DNA of 64,000 bases. It comes from Antilocapra americana (taxonomy: Eukaryota; Chordata; Mammalia; Artiodactyla; Antilocapridae). This document shows, in pieces, positions 10,161 to 22,300 of this stretch. How positions within the stretch are numbered: position 1 is the first letter of the stretch; each line of letters begins with the position of its first letter. The stretch lies in assembly GCA_007570785.1 (NCBI GenBank), contig ML661900.1, positions 3,383,126-3,447,125 of the forward strand, written 5' to 3'. The notes beneath the pieces are model-generated. The model searched no databases. It was not told the origin of the DNA and saw only the letters and a program-made list of their open reading frames with translations. A program made the translations under genes and the position numbers.

Positions 10161-11582
10161 TCAATCTCGCTGCATTTATTAATTCCCCCGTCTAGACAGA
10201 GGAGAAGGCCGGGCGGCGGCTCCTTATCTGAATTTGGCATCACCTGCAAGCGATACACTGAAGGAGCCACAACAAGCCCCCGCTAGGATCGCGGCTGCCA
10301 GGGAAAATAAGTCCACCCAGAACCAGTCTGGCGTGTCCTTGGTTTATTTTCTTTCCAGACCCGAAATGCAAGGGACGGGGGCTGGCTCGGGTGGGAGGGG
10401 GCTGGGAATGGCCCCTGGATATGCCGTGCCCAGGTCACTTGGTGTGACATTTCAAACCCCTGCGACTTGTTTTCTTGAAAACTGGCTTTAGTGATCGCAG
10501 GAAATAACCGAGAGATACTGAATCTCTAGCAGGCCCCCGGGCAAGCACAAAAAAACGAGAGGCTCAGGTTTTACCCTTCACAAATATTTAACCCTTTGGC
10601 AGCCTGGGATAATTCTTTTCCTAGACCAGCCCTCATTTGGACTCAGAAAGCTGCCAGCCTACCAGTGATTTCACTACTCTTGAAGAATCTCTGGCATTGG
10701 GTTTCTGTTTCCTTGTCCCAGGAAGTTAAAAGAATCCAAAGGTATATCCTTTGTCCAGAAATTGTTTTGAAAGAGGGCAACGCCCTTACTAAGTTGCCAT
10801 CTTAGCTCAGGTAGGGTCTGGTAAGGAAAAATGTGTCCGCGGGGGCATCTTTGCTCGTTGGATAAAGAAGTCCATGCCTTCTGTTAAAAAGCCATGGGCT
10901 GCTTGGATGGCCAGAGGCCACTATAGGTGTTTTCAGCTGAGCTGACAGCGGAATTCTGAAAGCGAATTTCTCCCCTTCCCCATCCCCAATAAGAAACTGG
11001 AGGCTGGCAGCGAAGCTGGCAATTACTGAAAGAAAATGGGAGGAGGTGGGAAGATAGGGCCACATTTATATTTTACTTCCTGAAAGTCAAGGTGATGCTA
11101 GCACAGACGTTAAAGAGACTATTCTCCTTCAGGATTTAGGAAATAGTGCTGCAAACTTAGAGACAAAGGAAGAGATATTTAGGGTTAATCAGGACCAGCT
11201 TTACCTCTCAAGTGCCCAGAAACGGTTTTAATAATCAGGGTTAGAGTCTTTGAGGGTTTGTTCCCTTAACTTAGATTCTTTCCTCCCAAACAGAAATACA
11301 GATATTTCCTTTTACCTTCTGGTTGGCCACTGGATAGAGGGCTAAACTTCCAAAAGTCTTGCTTTTGAAAACTTTCGATTGATCCAGAATATTGGGTTTT
11401 GTCTTTTTAAAAAAGGAAATAACAGGCTCTCGAATTTGAAACATTTCATTATGGTTGTTAGTTAGCTTTGAATTTTTGCTTTTGACAGATTGCAGTATTT
11501 TAATGCTAAAGATGGAAACATCTGCCTATCTATTTACAGTCACTTCTTCCCTGGCCATCCATAGATCAAAAATCTAATTCCT

Positions 11583-11680
11583 TTTTGGATATTTATATGA
11601 GTGTGTCTGTTTTTGAATATTGGGAAATTATTTTGGATATTTATATGAGTGTGTCTGTTTTTGAATATTGGGAAATTATT
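11583..11680 (+). repeat. Perfect 48-bp tandem duplication
   Basis: The 48-base unit at 11583-11630 is repeated without mismatch at 11631-11678, and the identity runs two bases further. The unit is AT-rich and not a known SINE or LINE segment. The identity points to recent slippage or unequal exchange. Confidence 0.95.
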
Positions 11681-11727
11681 CTGATCTAAGTGGTTACTGT
11701 GTATTTAGGATACTGGTATCCATGTGT

Positions 11728-11915
11728 TGTTGTTGCATATGACTCTTTGACTCAGTGGACTGTATAGCACCCCAGGCTCCTCTGTCCATAGGATTCTCCA
11801 GGCAAGAATACTGTAGTGGGTCGCCATTTCCTTCTCCAGGGGATCTTTCAGACCCAGGGTAAAAAACCTGCATTGGCAGGCAGATTCTTTACCACTGAGA
11901 TACCTGGGAAGCCCC
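11728..11915 (-). repeat. Bov-tA SINE, antisense (first of a pair)
   Basis: A degraded ruminant tRNA-SINE read in reverse, with the ATTCTCCAGGCAAGAATACT block and a CTGGGAAGCCC end. Its partner begins 11 bases later in the same orientation. Confidence 0.88.
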
Positions 11916-11925
11916 CAATCTGTGT

Positions 11926-12127
11926 GTGAAAAGTGAAGGTGCTCAGTCCGACTCTTTGAGACCCCCATGGGTAGCCTACCAGGCTCCTCCGTCCATGAAA
12001 TTCTCCAGGCAAGAATACTGGAGTGGGTTGCCATTTCTTTCCCCAGGGGATCTTCCCGACCCAGGAATCGAACCTGGGTCTCCAGCATTGCTGGCAGACA
12101 CTTTACCCTCTGAGCCACCAGGGAGGT
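11926..12127 (-). repeat. Bov-tA SINE, antisense (second of a pair)
   Basis: A better preserved copy of the same family in the same orientation as the one just to its left. It shows GGATCTTCCCGACCCAGG and the tRNA-like end GAGCCACCAGGGAGG. Confidence 0.9.
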
Positions 12128-13686
12128 ATATGTATGTACTGCTGTGTAAAACATCAAAAGCTCTTCTGTAGTTTGTTGCTAGCCACCTAAAGGGGCTCAT
12201 CGTTTTCTGTGTGGGTTTCCAAGGGGGTGAGTTTGACTCTAAAGCCTTATTATGATAGTCCCTGGTGAGGTGTCAGATCTGTGGTTGATTAGTTACATTA
12301 ATAAATATCAATTTTACTGGCTCCCAGGACATCTTTAAACAGCTTCTGTAATACAGTAGGGATTTTCTTGTAAATTAAATTATCTGTAACAATTACAAGT
12401 GTATTTTACGCTTACTGAACTTTTAAAGTGAGATACCCAGTTATGTAGTAAAAAAAAAAAAAGTCAGTTCAATAAAAGAGGCCATAGGTGGGAAATGGAA
12501 GTTAGTTATTTAAGTAGATTCACCTTAGAATAAGATTTTCTCAGCAGATTTATCTAATAGTTGGGTAGCTCTATGTAATTGAAGCAGGAAAGAGATTCCC
12601 AGAGATGGAGAAGTTTATGGCTCCCCTACCACAAAATTTAATACATACTGAAAGGCTACACAGTTCTGGGAAATTCAGAGTCCCTGTCCCAGTATTCCCA
12701 CGAACTTTAATTTTTTATGGGTTTTGTAACAGAAATCAGCCTTTCAGTTTTGAATATGAAATAGGTTTAAAGCTTAGATTTGTCAGAGCTGCAAAGACTA
12801 GGTTTAAGTAAGACATTGTCTAAGATTATTCTCTTAAAAAATGTGAGATTCTACCACTGCTGTCTCGGGGAGGGCATAAGTTGCCACGCATTTAGTTAGC
12901 TGTGTTTTCCCACACAAGTATTCACCAAAGAGAGCAAGGGAATTTGCTTGAATAGCAGCATGCTAGAGATGGGAAACAATGAATGAATAATAAACTATTT
13001 GCAGAGGAGTCCCAGTGGACTTGTGATAAAAGCAGGAAATTCAGAGAGTTTATTAAGCTGATGTAGGGAAGATTAGAGGCTTTTAAATATGGGTCTGATT
13101 GATGTAAAGGTAAACTTTCCTCAAGATACTGGCATTCAGTGCAATAAGGAGGATTGTGTGACCAATTACAGGCTAGCACCTTGTTGATGGAGACTGTGCA
13201 TGGAAGAGGCTGATAAATGGAGTCAGGCTGAGAGCAGTAATAGCGAACAAGGGCACAGAGAAATGCTCCATTGGGAACCAGATGTGGAGTGCTGTGGGGG
13301 AGTGGTTCAATTTATAAAGCAACTTTGGCGCCTCGCAGAAATCACGCCAGAAGGGCTAGAGTGCTAGGTGAGTCCATCTTTTGGATCCGGGCACCGCCCG
13401 GTCGATAAGGTCAAGGGCTGGTGAGAGAGTGGATCAGGGAGTGAGCCGAAGGGCAGGAGTTCAGAAAGGCAGAGCGTTTGCTCAGTGGGAAACAGGACTT
13501 TTGAGGCGGGGGTGTCAGTGTGGAAGGCGGGAGACCTCTGGGTTGCGGGTGTGGGAGCAGGGAGACGGAAGTGGAAGAAGAGGGGTAGTGAGGCGTAATC
13601 CCTTCCCAGAGTATTGAGACCCAAGAATCCAGAAAGCTTGGCAAGGAGCTCTGGAAGAACTGGCCCAGGTGGCTTCCTTCCTGGGG

Positions 13687-13704
13687 AAGGAAGGAAGGAA
13701 GGAA
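13687..13704 (+). repeat. Short (GGAA)n tract
   Basis: About four consecutive GGAA units (GGAAGGAAGGAAGGAA). GGAA is the ETS-factor core, so such runs can serve as ETS sites, but this one is short. Confidence 0.8.
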
Positions 13705-13729
13705 AAATGGTAGTGGAGGCGAGTTCTGG

Positions 13730-15080
13730 ACCTAGGTTCAGCCCGGGCCAGGTTCAGGGTTCGAGGCTCACAGCGCCCCCGAGTGCCTGGGGCAAGAGAG
13801 AGGCTCCGGAGCTCGGCAGGGAGCCGCGGCCCCGAGGTCGTGCTGGGCTTCGGGAAGGACGAGCCGCGTAGAGCTCCGGGCCAGCGGGCTGCCGCCGAGA
13901 GCGGGAAGTTCGGATGTGCAACGGCGTTGGGCGTTCAAACGGCTCTCGAGCGGCCTTTTCCGTTTTGGCTCCAATTCTGGGCTTTAAAGCCCGGCGCAGT
14001 GGATACCTACACTCTGGCTGGGCCCAGTCGCATGGTCAGCTTTACAGGCTGGACCCAGCCGAGGCTTTTCGCTTCGGCCCAGCGGGTCCACCTGTGGCCC
14101 CTGAGCCTCGGGGGACGGGGGACCTGGCCCCCGCCCCCGGGAGAACGCCAGTGGGTGGCACTCGTCCGGGTAGATTGGAGCAAGATGTGCCTGCCCTCAC
14201 CTGCGCGCCGTGCTTTCCCCATCCCGGGAGAGTTTAGAAGTCGTAAAACCCAGGGGAGTTAGGGCTTCACTCACTCTGGGCCGGCGGAGCGCACAATAAT
14301 AAAGTAGGGAATTTGAGACTTGCAGGAACCGCGAGGGTCGGGTCATCCCCCGAGGAGCCCCCGGGCCCGATCCTCTCAGGCTCCCCAGCAGGGTGGGGCC
14401 GGAGTTTGTTTCAATCACACCTCCTCCCCTCTCGGACGGGGGATGGCGGGGGTGGGGGGGACGGGCCAAATGAGACCATTCAATTAAATGTTTAATTGCG
14501 AATTCTGGTATGGTTTCTGGAAGGTTAATCACAGCTGTCTCAATTATTTATGGCTTTTTGGCAAATTTCCGACCAGATAAGTATATTTCTATTGTGAAGC
14601 TTCTTGCAGGAAATCTTATAAATATTTGATTATTCATTTCAGCTACAAGGATTCTGCATCCACGCCCCAAGATGCTGGGGCAAGCGGAATTTGGGAACGC
14701 CTCCCCTGATGGGGCGCCCCGGGCGGCGGCGGGTCGCGCAAGAAGCCGGCCGCCGGTACCTGGCTCCCAGGCCCTCTGGCCACGGAGGAGCCCCGGGCCG
14801 CTGGCCGGAGGGGAGGTGCGGGCGCCAGGGCTGAGCCCCCTCGGCTTCCCGGTGTGCGGCGCTCCGCCCGGCAGCGGCTCGAGTTGCTTCTAAGCGCGCC
14901 GCGGCGAGGGCCCCGGGCCCTGGGTCTGGCCCCCGGGTCCGAGTCTCCGCCAATCCCTGGGAGCGGGCTCGGCTGAAGCGGAGGGGTTACCCCCGCCCCG
15001 AGCCCCGAGCCCAGTGGGGCTTCGGCCCCGCAGCCCGAGCGCGCGGAAGACCCGGGGGGCCGGGCGGCAGGAGCACAGAG
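13730..15080. promoter_or_regulatory. CpG-rich block with AT-rich core between ISL2 and SCAPER
   Basis: Two CpG-rich shoulders (13730-14460 and 14650-15080) flank an AT-rich core of about 190 bases that carries clustered homeodomain-type TAAT/ATTA sites. No exon structure fits. The arrangement resembles a conserved developmental enhancer or an island with an embedded control element, most plausibly acting on ISL2. This is inference from composition and motif content. Confidence 0.45.
14481..14498 (+). promoter_or_regulatory. Homeodomain-type dyad CAATTAAA-TG-TTTAATTG
   Basis: This perfect inverted repeat has 8-base arms around a 2-base spacer. Each arm contains the TTAAT/ATTAA core bound by many homeodomains, so it could accommodate a homeodomain pair. 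It sits at the left edge of the AT-rich core, close to further TTAATC and CAATTATTTATGG sites. Confidence 0.5.
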
Positions 15081-15914
15081 CGCACAGGGATTGCGTTTGC
15101 TTTCTTTCTCTTTCGTTTGAAATTGGACCTCTTTATTTTCTATTTGCAAAGAAGTGAAAACAGCATATACATAACTGGACAGCCTTGGGAGGATCCAAAA
15201 ATAAGTGTCCTGAACAGGAGGTAAGTTTGCTTTTAACAATCCGGTGAAACTTCTGTATTTTCCGTCCCCTCCGTCCCCCAGTCTTAAATCTTATACGTAT
15301 TAATATCAACCCCCCCATCAGATCTTTTTTTCTTGCTAATGTTTGATCCTTATCTGACAGAAATAATTCCCACTGTCACTCAGTGAACGGCTTAGCACTG
15401 ACCGTCGGCTTAAGGTGGAGAAACGATGAGAACCAGATATGAAAAGGTCACCATCTCCTGGCAGAGACTCCTCCCGTTCAGCTGTGAGCCGTGCACAGGA
15501 GTGAAAACGTCTATTTAGGACCTTTGTGACCATCTGTTTTATTTTTACTGCGGCTTCATTGCAGTTATTTGAGAAAATACTTCAGGGTGGTTCACTATGT
15601 TTGATCTTTTTTGGATGCCTAATTTTTATTTTGGAGCATTTCAGTTCAGCAATCCTATTTCCACAGGAGACTCTTGGTATTGGCCGCTGGGAAAGTTTAG
15701 GCAGACAAATGAATACAATGCTCTAAGTTCATTTCAGATAGCTGCTAGAACATATTATGTAATTAGAATGTAAAACTGTTACAAACATCTACTCAAACCT
15801 AATAAGGGAAATGTAAAGCAGGTTAACTTTTAGTAAGTCTTTAAGATACTTCCGGAGTTGGAATTAGTTTTTCTTGCAAATCTGCATTGCCTTCACAAGA
15901 AAAGTCACCACTGC

Positions 15915-16234
15915 AAACAGAATAAGTTATTTTATTACAAGAACAAAACAGATTTGCTAACTTTTTATCTAATTTCACCCATATTACAAATGCAAAGTAT
16001 ATATTATCATAGGATGTAAGTTACCAAACTCCAAACTATTGTGCATAAATGAAATAAACTCGCAGAATTAGAAAGAACATTAAAGTATCTACAGTCTTTA
16101 TAAATAGTGTAAAGTATATACCATATCTACAGAGTATAAACATGTGAAAATGAACTTCTTAAGGAGTAGTTACAATGTTTTGAACAATTTAAAATATTAA
16201 TGCGGGTACTCAAATACACAACCAAACAAAACCT
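15915..16234 (-). other. SCAPER: SCAPER 3' UTR (proposed)
   Basis: This is the AT-rich sequence after the SCAPER stop codon on the - strand, up to about 20 bases past the first canonical AATAAA (15932-15937 as TTTATT on the + strand). A T/GT-rich stretch follows on the - strand, as a downstream element should. Longer UTR forms cannot be excluded; another TTTATT is at 15132-15137. Confidence 0.55.
15932..15937 (-). terminator. SCAPER: SCAPER poly(A) signal AATAAA (proposed)
   Basis: The first canonical hexamer downstream of the SCAPER stop that does not overlap the stop codon itself, about 300 bases away. It is followed on the - strand by a GT/T-rich stretch. Confidence 0.55.
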
Positions 16235-16338
16235 TTATTTTTTCTCTTTTTTTAAGAAAAACTGTCGAGCTTCTTCCCAGGCCTGCTGAGGAAATCTGTT
16301 AGCCAGTTCAAGATAGTCTTGGGAACCAAGGCATTTTC
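16235..16338 (-). CDS. SCAPER: SCAPER terminal coding exon
   Basis: This exon has 104 coding nt. Its first two bases complete a Gly codon split with the preceding exon, then come 33 residues from [11 protein letters not shown] to FFLKKEKK and the stop TAA (TTA on the + strand at 16235-16237). The acceptor on the - strand is TCTCCCCCCTCAG. Confidence 0.93.
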
Positions 16339-19300
16339 CTGAGGGGGGAGAAAAGAAGAGAATAGTAAACAAATTAAAGTCTTGAACATTTAAGAAATGA
16401 AAATTATTTTGATATCTGAGTCCAAAATGGAGACTTACATTTCAAATAAACCACAATGCAAGTTTTAGTAAAGGTAACTCATCTATTTCTGTAGTATGAA
16501 ATAGATAATATATATCTTAATTATAATCTATTTCATGCTTCTAAGCTACTCGAACATTAACCTCTAGGTAAAACATTATGAAAAACACTGTGTTTGGACT
16601 CTGGAGTAAGAAAATAGGGAAAATAAGTATGGTGAGCAAAATGAAATGACAGTTATGTATTCCATCCTTAAGTTAGCCTGGAAAGGCTATATCTGTACAT
16701 AAACTTGATGGTTGTTTTCTAAAATAGTCTTTGATCTAAAACATGATTTTAGTTTAAACCTAACTTTAAAAAATGCTCAAATCTGGCATTCAGTTGCCTC
16801 AAAAAGCAGAGGGAACTATCAGGAGCTTTACTGGCTACTGAAACAAACAGTCTCCTGGCCAGCCAGTCATCCAGCAGTGAGGATTTGGAAACCGAAATTC
16901 TTCCTTAGCAATAAGAATGTGGTGTGTCAGGAGCTGCTTCACATTTAGAATTTAGAGATTCACCTGGGCAATGAACTCAAAACATCTTGAAACATTTTAT
17001 GGGGACATTCTAAGCAATAGGGGAACAGATGTCCATGTGCAGGCTAGCAACTTAGTGTGGGATCATCACTTTTTAAAATCAGGTAAGCATATTATGAGCT
17101 GTCACCAGTATAGCAATGAATTTTCTAAGCAAAGCAGAGAACAGTTCCCCATTTGCTGTTTTGAAGATTAATCCCATAGTAATTGGGGAAAGCATGAAAG
17201 TCAGAGAAGATGATCCTTTGGAAAAGAGAGGTTGAAACCAAGCAGACAGAGGCAGCCCCTGAGACATGCCTGACAGGCAGCAAATGGTGACTCATCCTTA
17301 TGTCAGGAGGAAGAAGAAAAAGAATGTCTATACTTCTTACTGGCAAAACACACACACACACACAAACTGCTGTACAATTAAAAATACATTAGAAGAAGAC
17401 TTTCCTAGGCATTTTCAAAATTCAAACCATTGTTTTTAAGATATAGTAACAAATTACGATTATAAATTATGATTTTTTTTTCTAGCCTCCAACAACTTTA
17501 AAAAAGGCTGAGACTGAGTCAGGGCAGAAGTTAACTTGCACACTAATTCAACTTTGGCAAGTGGTACCAACTATGATGTTGACTTGAATTTCTAAAAAAG
17601 GGCATAGCCTTCTGTTTATTTGTGAGTGTCTGAGCCAATAAAACATGACATTTTTTCATGATACTGTTACAGTTTTAGTTATATTCTCATTTATGTAGTT
17701 TTCAGCACCTGTCCATTGTAAAGAACGGTGAGACACACATACACCCCGTGCCCAGGGAGACCTCCTCCTCCCCCAAAGTGAGGGCTACTGAGTGGGTGCC
17801 CCAGAGGATCTTGCTGGGACTAGACCTCTGGCCACTTTAAAGACTATCAAACTAATGGAAGAATTGGGGAAAATCTGGATGAAGGTCTCATTAATCAAAG
17901 ATGCTGACTTGACAGTCAGACAAAGAGTAACTTGTACGTCTCAATTACAGTGTGGGTAGCAAAATATTTAAAAAAGAAACATGCACTTGAAAATTCTACA
18001 TCTCAGCTCTGATCACAGGATTCACCTCAGCAGAAATGCTACAGGGAAAAACATTTTGTAACTCTTCTGGCCCCTGAATTGTGCTCTTCATGTAAAACAA
18101 TTTTACAATTTTTATTTTCAATAAAAAATTCAAGTGCTTGAATTTTAGGGGAACATATGGGCTACTATCAATGACAATTTTATTCTGAACATGGGTAGGG
18201 AACTAAATGTATGTAATTTCAGCATTTATGTAAGTACTGTGGGCCAATATTAATGATCTGATTGTCTCTTCTATTACAAGGTAGCTCTTTAGTAATTATT
18301 CACCATTTATTATAACTTGCTTGAGGTGAGTATAAATTATATAAAGATGTTTCATGCTTTTCTTTTACTTCCATGGATTTCTCTGTATATTCTGATACAC
18401 TCATGCTTGATGACAAAATCAATTTCTTTATTCTCTGAAATATACTTGGTATCTGAACTTCAAATATTTTAGGTGATGAATAAATTGATTTATTTAACAG
18501 TTGCAAAGGGTGGAGTGAGAAATGTCCAGCTAACAAACACATGACATTTAATTTTAATAGAGACATACCTTTGGGCTGATAAGACTGGTTACCTGCCTGA
18601 CCTGAAGTCTGTGCAAAATCCTGTGTGAAAAGAGAAAAGTGTTTTTATATCATTGCTACAAACAGAGAACTTTGCTGAGAGTGGCTTTAAAAATGCCTCT
18701 GAATTCTGAGATAACTATTTTTACTATGAGTACTTTGGAGCCCAAATATAAAAGCTGAAGAAACTGATGCTATGTAATTCAGGTTCTCATATTTAAATCT
18801 AGTAATGATGACTCAAATCTAAGTTTCACCAACGGCCAGGTTGTTGCTTGCTGTGGAAAGTATAACTTTGTTTTATATCTAACAAACTGAATTCTTTAGC
18901 CAAATACTGTCTTAAAATGTTGACAGACTTTTAACATTAAACAAAACCCACAAGTATAAAAGCCCTTGTGTATTCTGTAGCTAAATTTTTAAAATTGAAG
19001 TATAATTGACATACAAGATCATATTAGTCTCAGGTGTGCAGCATAGTGATTCCATATTCATCTACCTTTCCAAATGGTCACCATGATATGCCTAGTTATC
19101 AGCTGTACCCATACAATGTTATTATATTATTGACTGTATTCCCTACACTACGTTAAATTCCTATGACACTGATTTTATAGCTGAAAGTCTGTACCTCTTA
19201 ATTTCCTTCACGTATTTTGCCCACCTCCCCACGCCACTTTCCAAACCACCAGTGCTCTATATTTCTGAGTTTGTCTCTGTTTTGCTATGTTTGTTTCATT

Positions 19301-22300
19301 TTTTAGATTTCATATATAAGTGAAATCATATGGTAATTGTCTTTCTCTGACTTCTTTCACGCAGTATAATATTCTTTAGGTCCATCCATTCTGTAGCTAA
19401 ATCTTAAAGTCCAGCAATTTTACTCTTCGATGGAACATGAAAAAGGTCAACTATAATATGTGAAATTTCAGGAACCTAGGACAAACTGCTAGCTCTTATT
19501 TTTAATATTTTCTGCTGCTGCTGCTGCTGCTAAGTCGCTTTAATCGTGTCCGACTCTGTGCAACCCCAGACGGCAGCCCACTAGGCTCTGCCGTCCCTGG
19601 GATTCTCCAGGCAAGAACACTGGAGTGGATTGCCATTGCCTTCTCCGTAATATTTTCTAGTGACTCCTAATAATCTAACACAGGGGACCTTGAAGAACCA
19701 TTATATAAACGAAGTCCAATGTACTTTCATTCTCTTGAGCACAATAACTTATAGAAAAAAACCAAACTTGTTTTTTAATATCCTATCCCAAATAAGCACT
19801 ATATGAAATTTCCATAGTTATTTATAAAATCTGTGCTAAAATATATGGTTAATGTGTTAGATTTATATTAAATTATATTTGTGTATTAACTATAATAGAG
19901 AAGAGTCAAATTAGAAGTACTCTGAGATCAACACCAAATGAAAATACTGTATATGATCCTTACTTTAGATTCTGATACCATTTATATTTTTATAAATTGT
20001 TTTCCAAGCAGTTGAAAAAATGTAAGGGACTAAGATGGTACAGCTACAAAACTGTCTTTGCTCAGTAATCACTGTCTTGGTTGAGGCCTCTTTGCTCAGG
20101 GCACAAAAAACTGCATATCATCTCTCTGGAGGTCACTGTCCCCCTTTCCTTTCTTGCCTTACTTTTTTCCAGCATTTAACACAATCTGACATGCTATTTA
20201 TTTTGCTCATTTATTTGTTTTTTGTTTGACTCCCCTGACTCTAAATTTCAAGGTAGGAATTTATATCTGTGTTGTTCGCTGCTGTATTTCCAGTGCCTAG
20301 AGCAGTGCCCAGCACACCAGAGGCACTAAAAATTTACCTGTTGAATGAAAGAATGAATTTTAAGATCATGGTCTTAAAATTCTCTATAACATATTTCCTG
20401 TTTAATCCTAAGGCTGTAAGAATATATGAAGAATCCTATACGTTGATATGATGGTTATATTATTATTATATGATGGTATATTATTATACTTCATTAAGAT
20501 TTTAATTATTCACTATAAGATTTTTTTGAATATATATAGCCTACCCATAAATCTGAATATTTTTGAAAAAGTGTTTTGGAAACTGGAATCTAGACTCAAA
20601 AAGAAACAAGCTCAAAACAAAACATTTCTAAGCATAATTGATCTAGTTTGTTTATTAGCTGATCATCTAATAGAGGATAGTTTAAGAAATGTAGACCACT
20701 TGTAAGGTGAAGAAAGCCTGGGGGATTCTTTAGCCATCCTAACCAGCTGGGCACTGTACGCTCTTGCAAAAGTGATACATATATATTAGCCAGAATAAGG
20801 AACAATAACAATACAAAGTTCTGCTTTCTGTTTCATTATTATGAACAGAAAACACTGTCTATGAAGTGTATGTGCATCATGGAACAAAAACATACTGGCT
20901 TTAGGGTACAACATTTGAAAAAATAATGTAAGATTTTCAGCAAATAATGTCATTGTGTAATGACAGAAAAGAAATAACAGGATTAGCTATTAGCAAATGT
21001 TAAAGAATAACCAAATTGATTCTCTATTGTCAGTTGACTGGGTTAATTTAGATGTGGAAATATTGCTTTGTTACAGTACTGATTCTGATTCGAGTCCTAC
21101 AGAATTTCACTGGATCAGAAAAATATAAGGCGATAATTAAAAGTTTTAGATTTGAGAAAAAGCAACAAAATTTTTTTCTTATACACACACTGACTGTGTG
21201 TATATACATATGAATATTGATTTAAAAATTTATAAATAAATTGCAGTTTTCTATTCCCTATAAATAGACAAAAAGCAAGATGAAGTACAGTTAAAGCCTT
21301 AAAGAATTCTTTTAAAAACATTTCCTTAGTACAGGCTTAACTGGAAAAATACCTTTTTCTTGAAATCCTCCAAGTAGAAATTATATGCAATAGTTAAATC
21401 CCAGTTTTACTATCATGACAGTCAAGCACATAAATAGGTGAAATTTTGGGGTGGTGTGGATGGCAAGGATAAACAGCTGGTTCACTTTTATTTTTCCGTC
21501 GCATTAGCTTTCACAGAGTCAGAGAATTTGGCATAAATACAGAAGGTACCTGAATAAACGTGGCCAGTAGAACACAGCTCATCTCTTGCTCCAGAATGAT
21601 CTTGTTCTGAAGGTTGTTGTAACAAGCAGCGATAAGTGAAGGGAACAGCACTTTGATCAGCCGTGGGTCGCTGAAATACTGGAAGGGCAGCTGGCAAAGC
21701 TTCTGCAGTACTGTGGGGTGGCGGCCGGACTGCACGATGACCTGGACAGAGGAGGAGCCCCAGGTCAGCTGCCGTAGCGCCCTGGCCTGCCCCTTGTCCC
21801 GCTTCCTCAGCCAGCAGTACCAGTAAGAATCACGGAAAACGTACTGAAGAAGTGTAAGGAGGAGAAACAAAAATACTCCTAACTCCTTATCAGAGCTTAA
21901 TTTAAGTGATATCTGAAAGGAGCAGAAAAGAAAGAAATCTCCTTTCCTAACTTAAGGAAAAGACGCCAAAAGTTATACATCCATTTAGAAATTCTTATAA
22001 TCCACGAGGAACCATGGATTCATCATGGAGAGAGGATGCCCACAAAATGGATTTAGGATATGCACTACTTTAACAGTGCCTCACCCTTCACTCTTCCCCT
22101 TAAAGCAAAATAGCCATATTCCTTAAAACCTGCCAAGAGCTCACTCAGAACAAAGATACCCTGTCCTAAACCCTCCCACTGCAGTCTTCCCCTACCCTCG
22201 CTCACGGAATATACTGAACACAGATCAATTTATTCCATACGAAGAAAGCCCCTGGAGAGAAAAAAGGGGTTTGTTAGGGGAATGGGAACAGTTTCAGCCA

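Larger units (their letters stand above)
9481..15914. other. ISL2-SCAPER intergenic region
   Basis: No coding exon is supported here. The region holds a CpG-rich block (9530-10160), a 48-bp tandem duplication (11583-11680), two Bov-tA SINEs (11728-12127), mostly unique AT-rich sequence from 12.1 to 13.3 kb, and a second CpG-rich block (13730-15080) with an AT-rich insert. From 15.1 to 15.9 kb is unique sequence leading into the SCAPER 3' UTR. Confidence 0.7.
18621..21549 (-). other. SCAPER: SCAPER intron with L1, L2 and SINE remnants
   Basis: A 2.9-kb intron. It contains an antisense L1 fragment (18990-19395), a Bov-A2 SINE with a CTG run (19512-19650) and an L2-like segment (20120-20360). 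The rest is unique AT-rich sequence. Confidence 0.75.

Noticed and set aside
9556..10164. 202-codon - strand and overlapping + strand frames in the CpG block
   Set aside because: Arg/Pro/Gly/Ala-rich translations with no domain, as expected from CpG-rich noncoding DNA.
14643..15239. 198-codon - strand frame between ISL2 and SCAPER
   Set aside because: Low-complexity Pro/Arg/Gly translation of a CpG-rich block that then runs into AT-rich sequence. No splice-compatible structure.
21742..21870. Counting the full open frame upstream of 21741 as part of the SCAPER exon
   Set aside because: NHPDNQ joins VIVQSGRHP in the SCAPER sequence as I recall it, and a good acceptor sits at 21742-21743. The longer form is kept only as a possible isoform.
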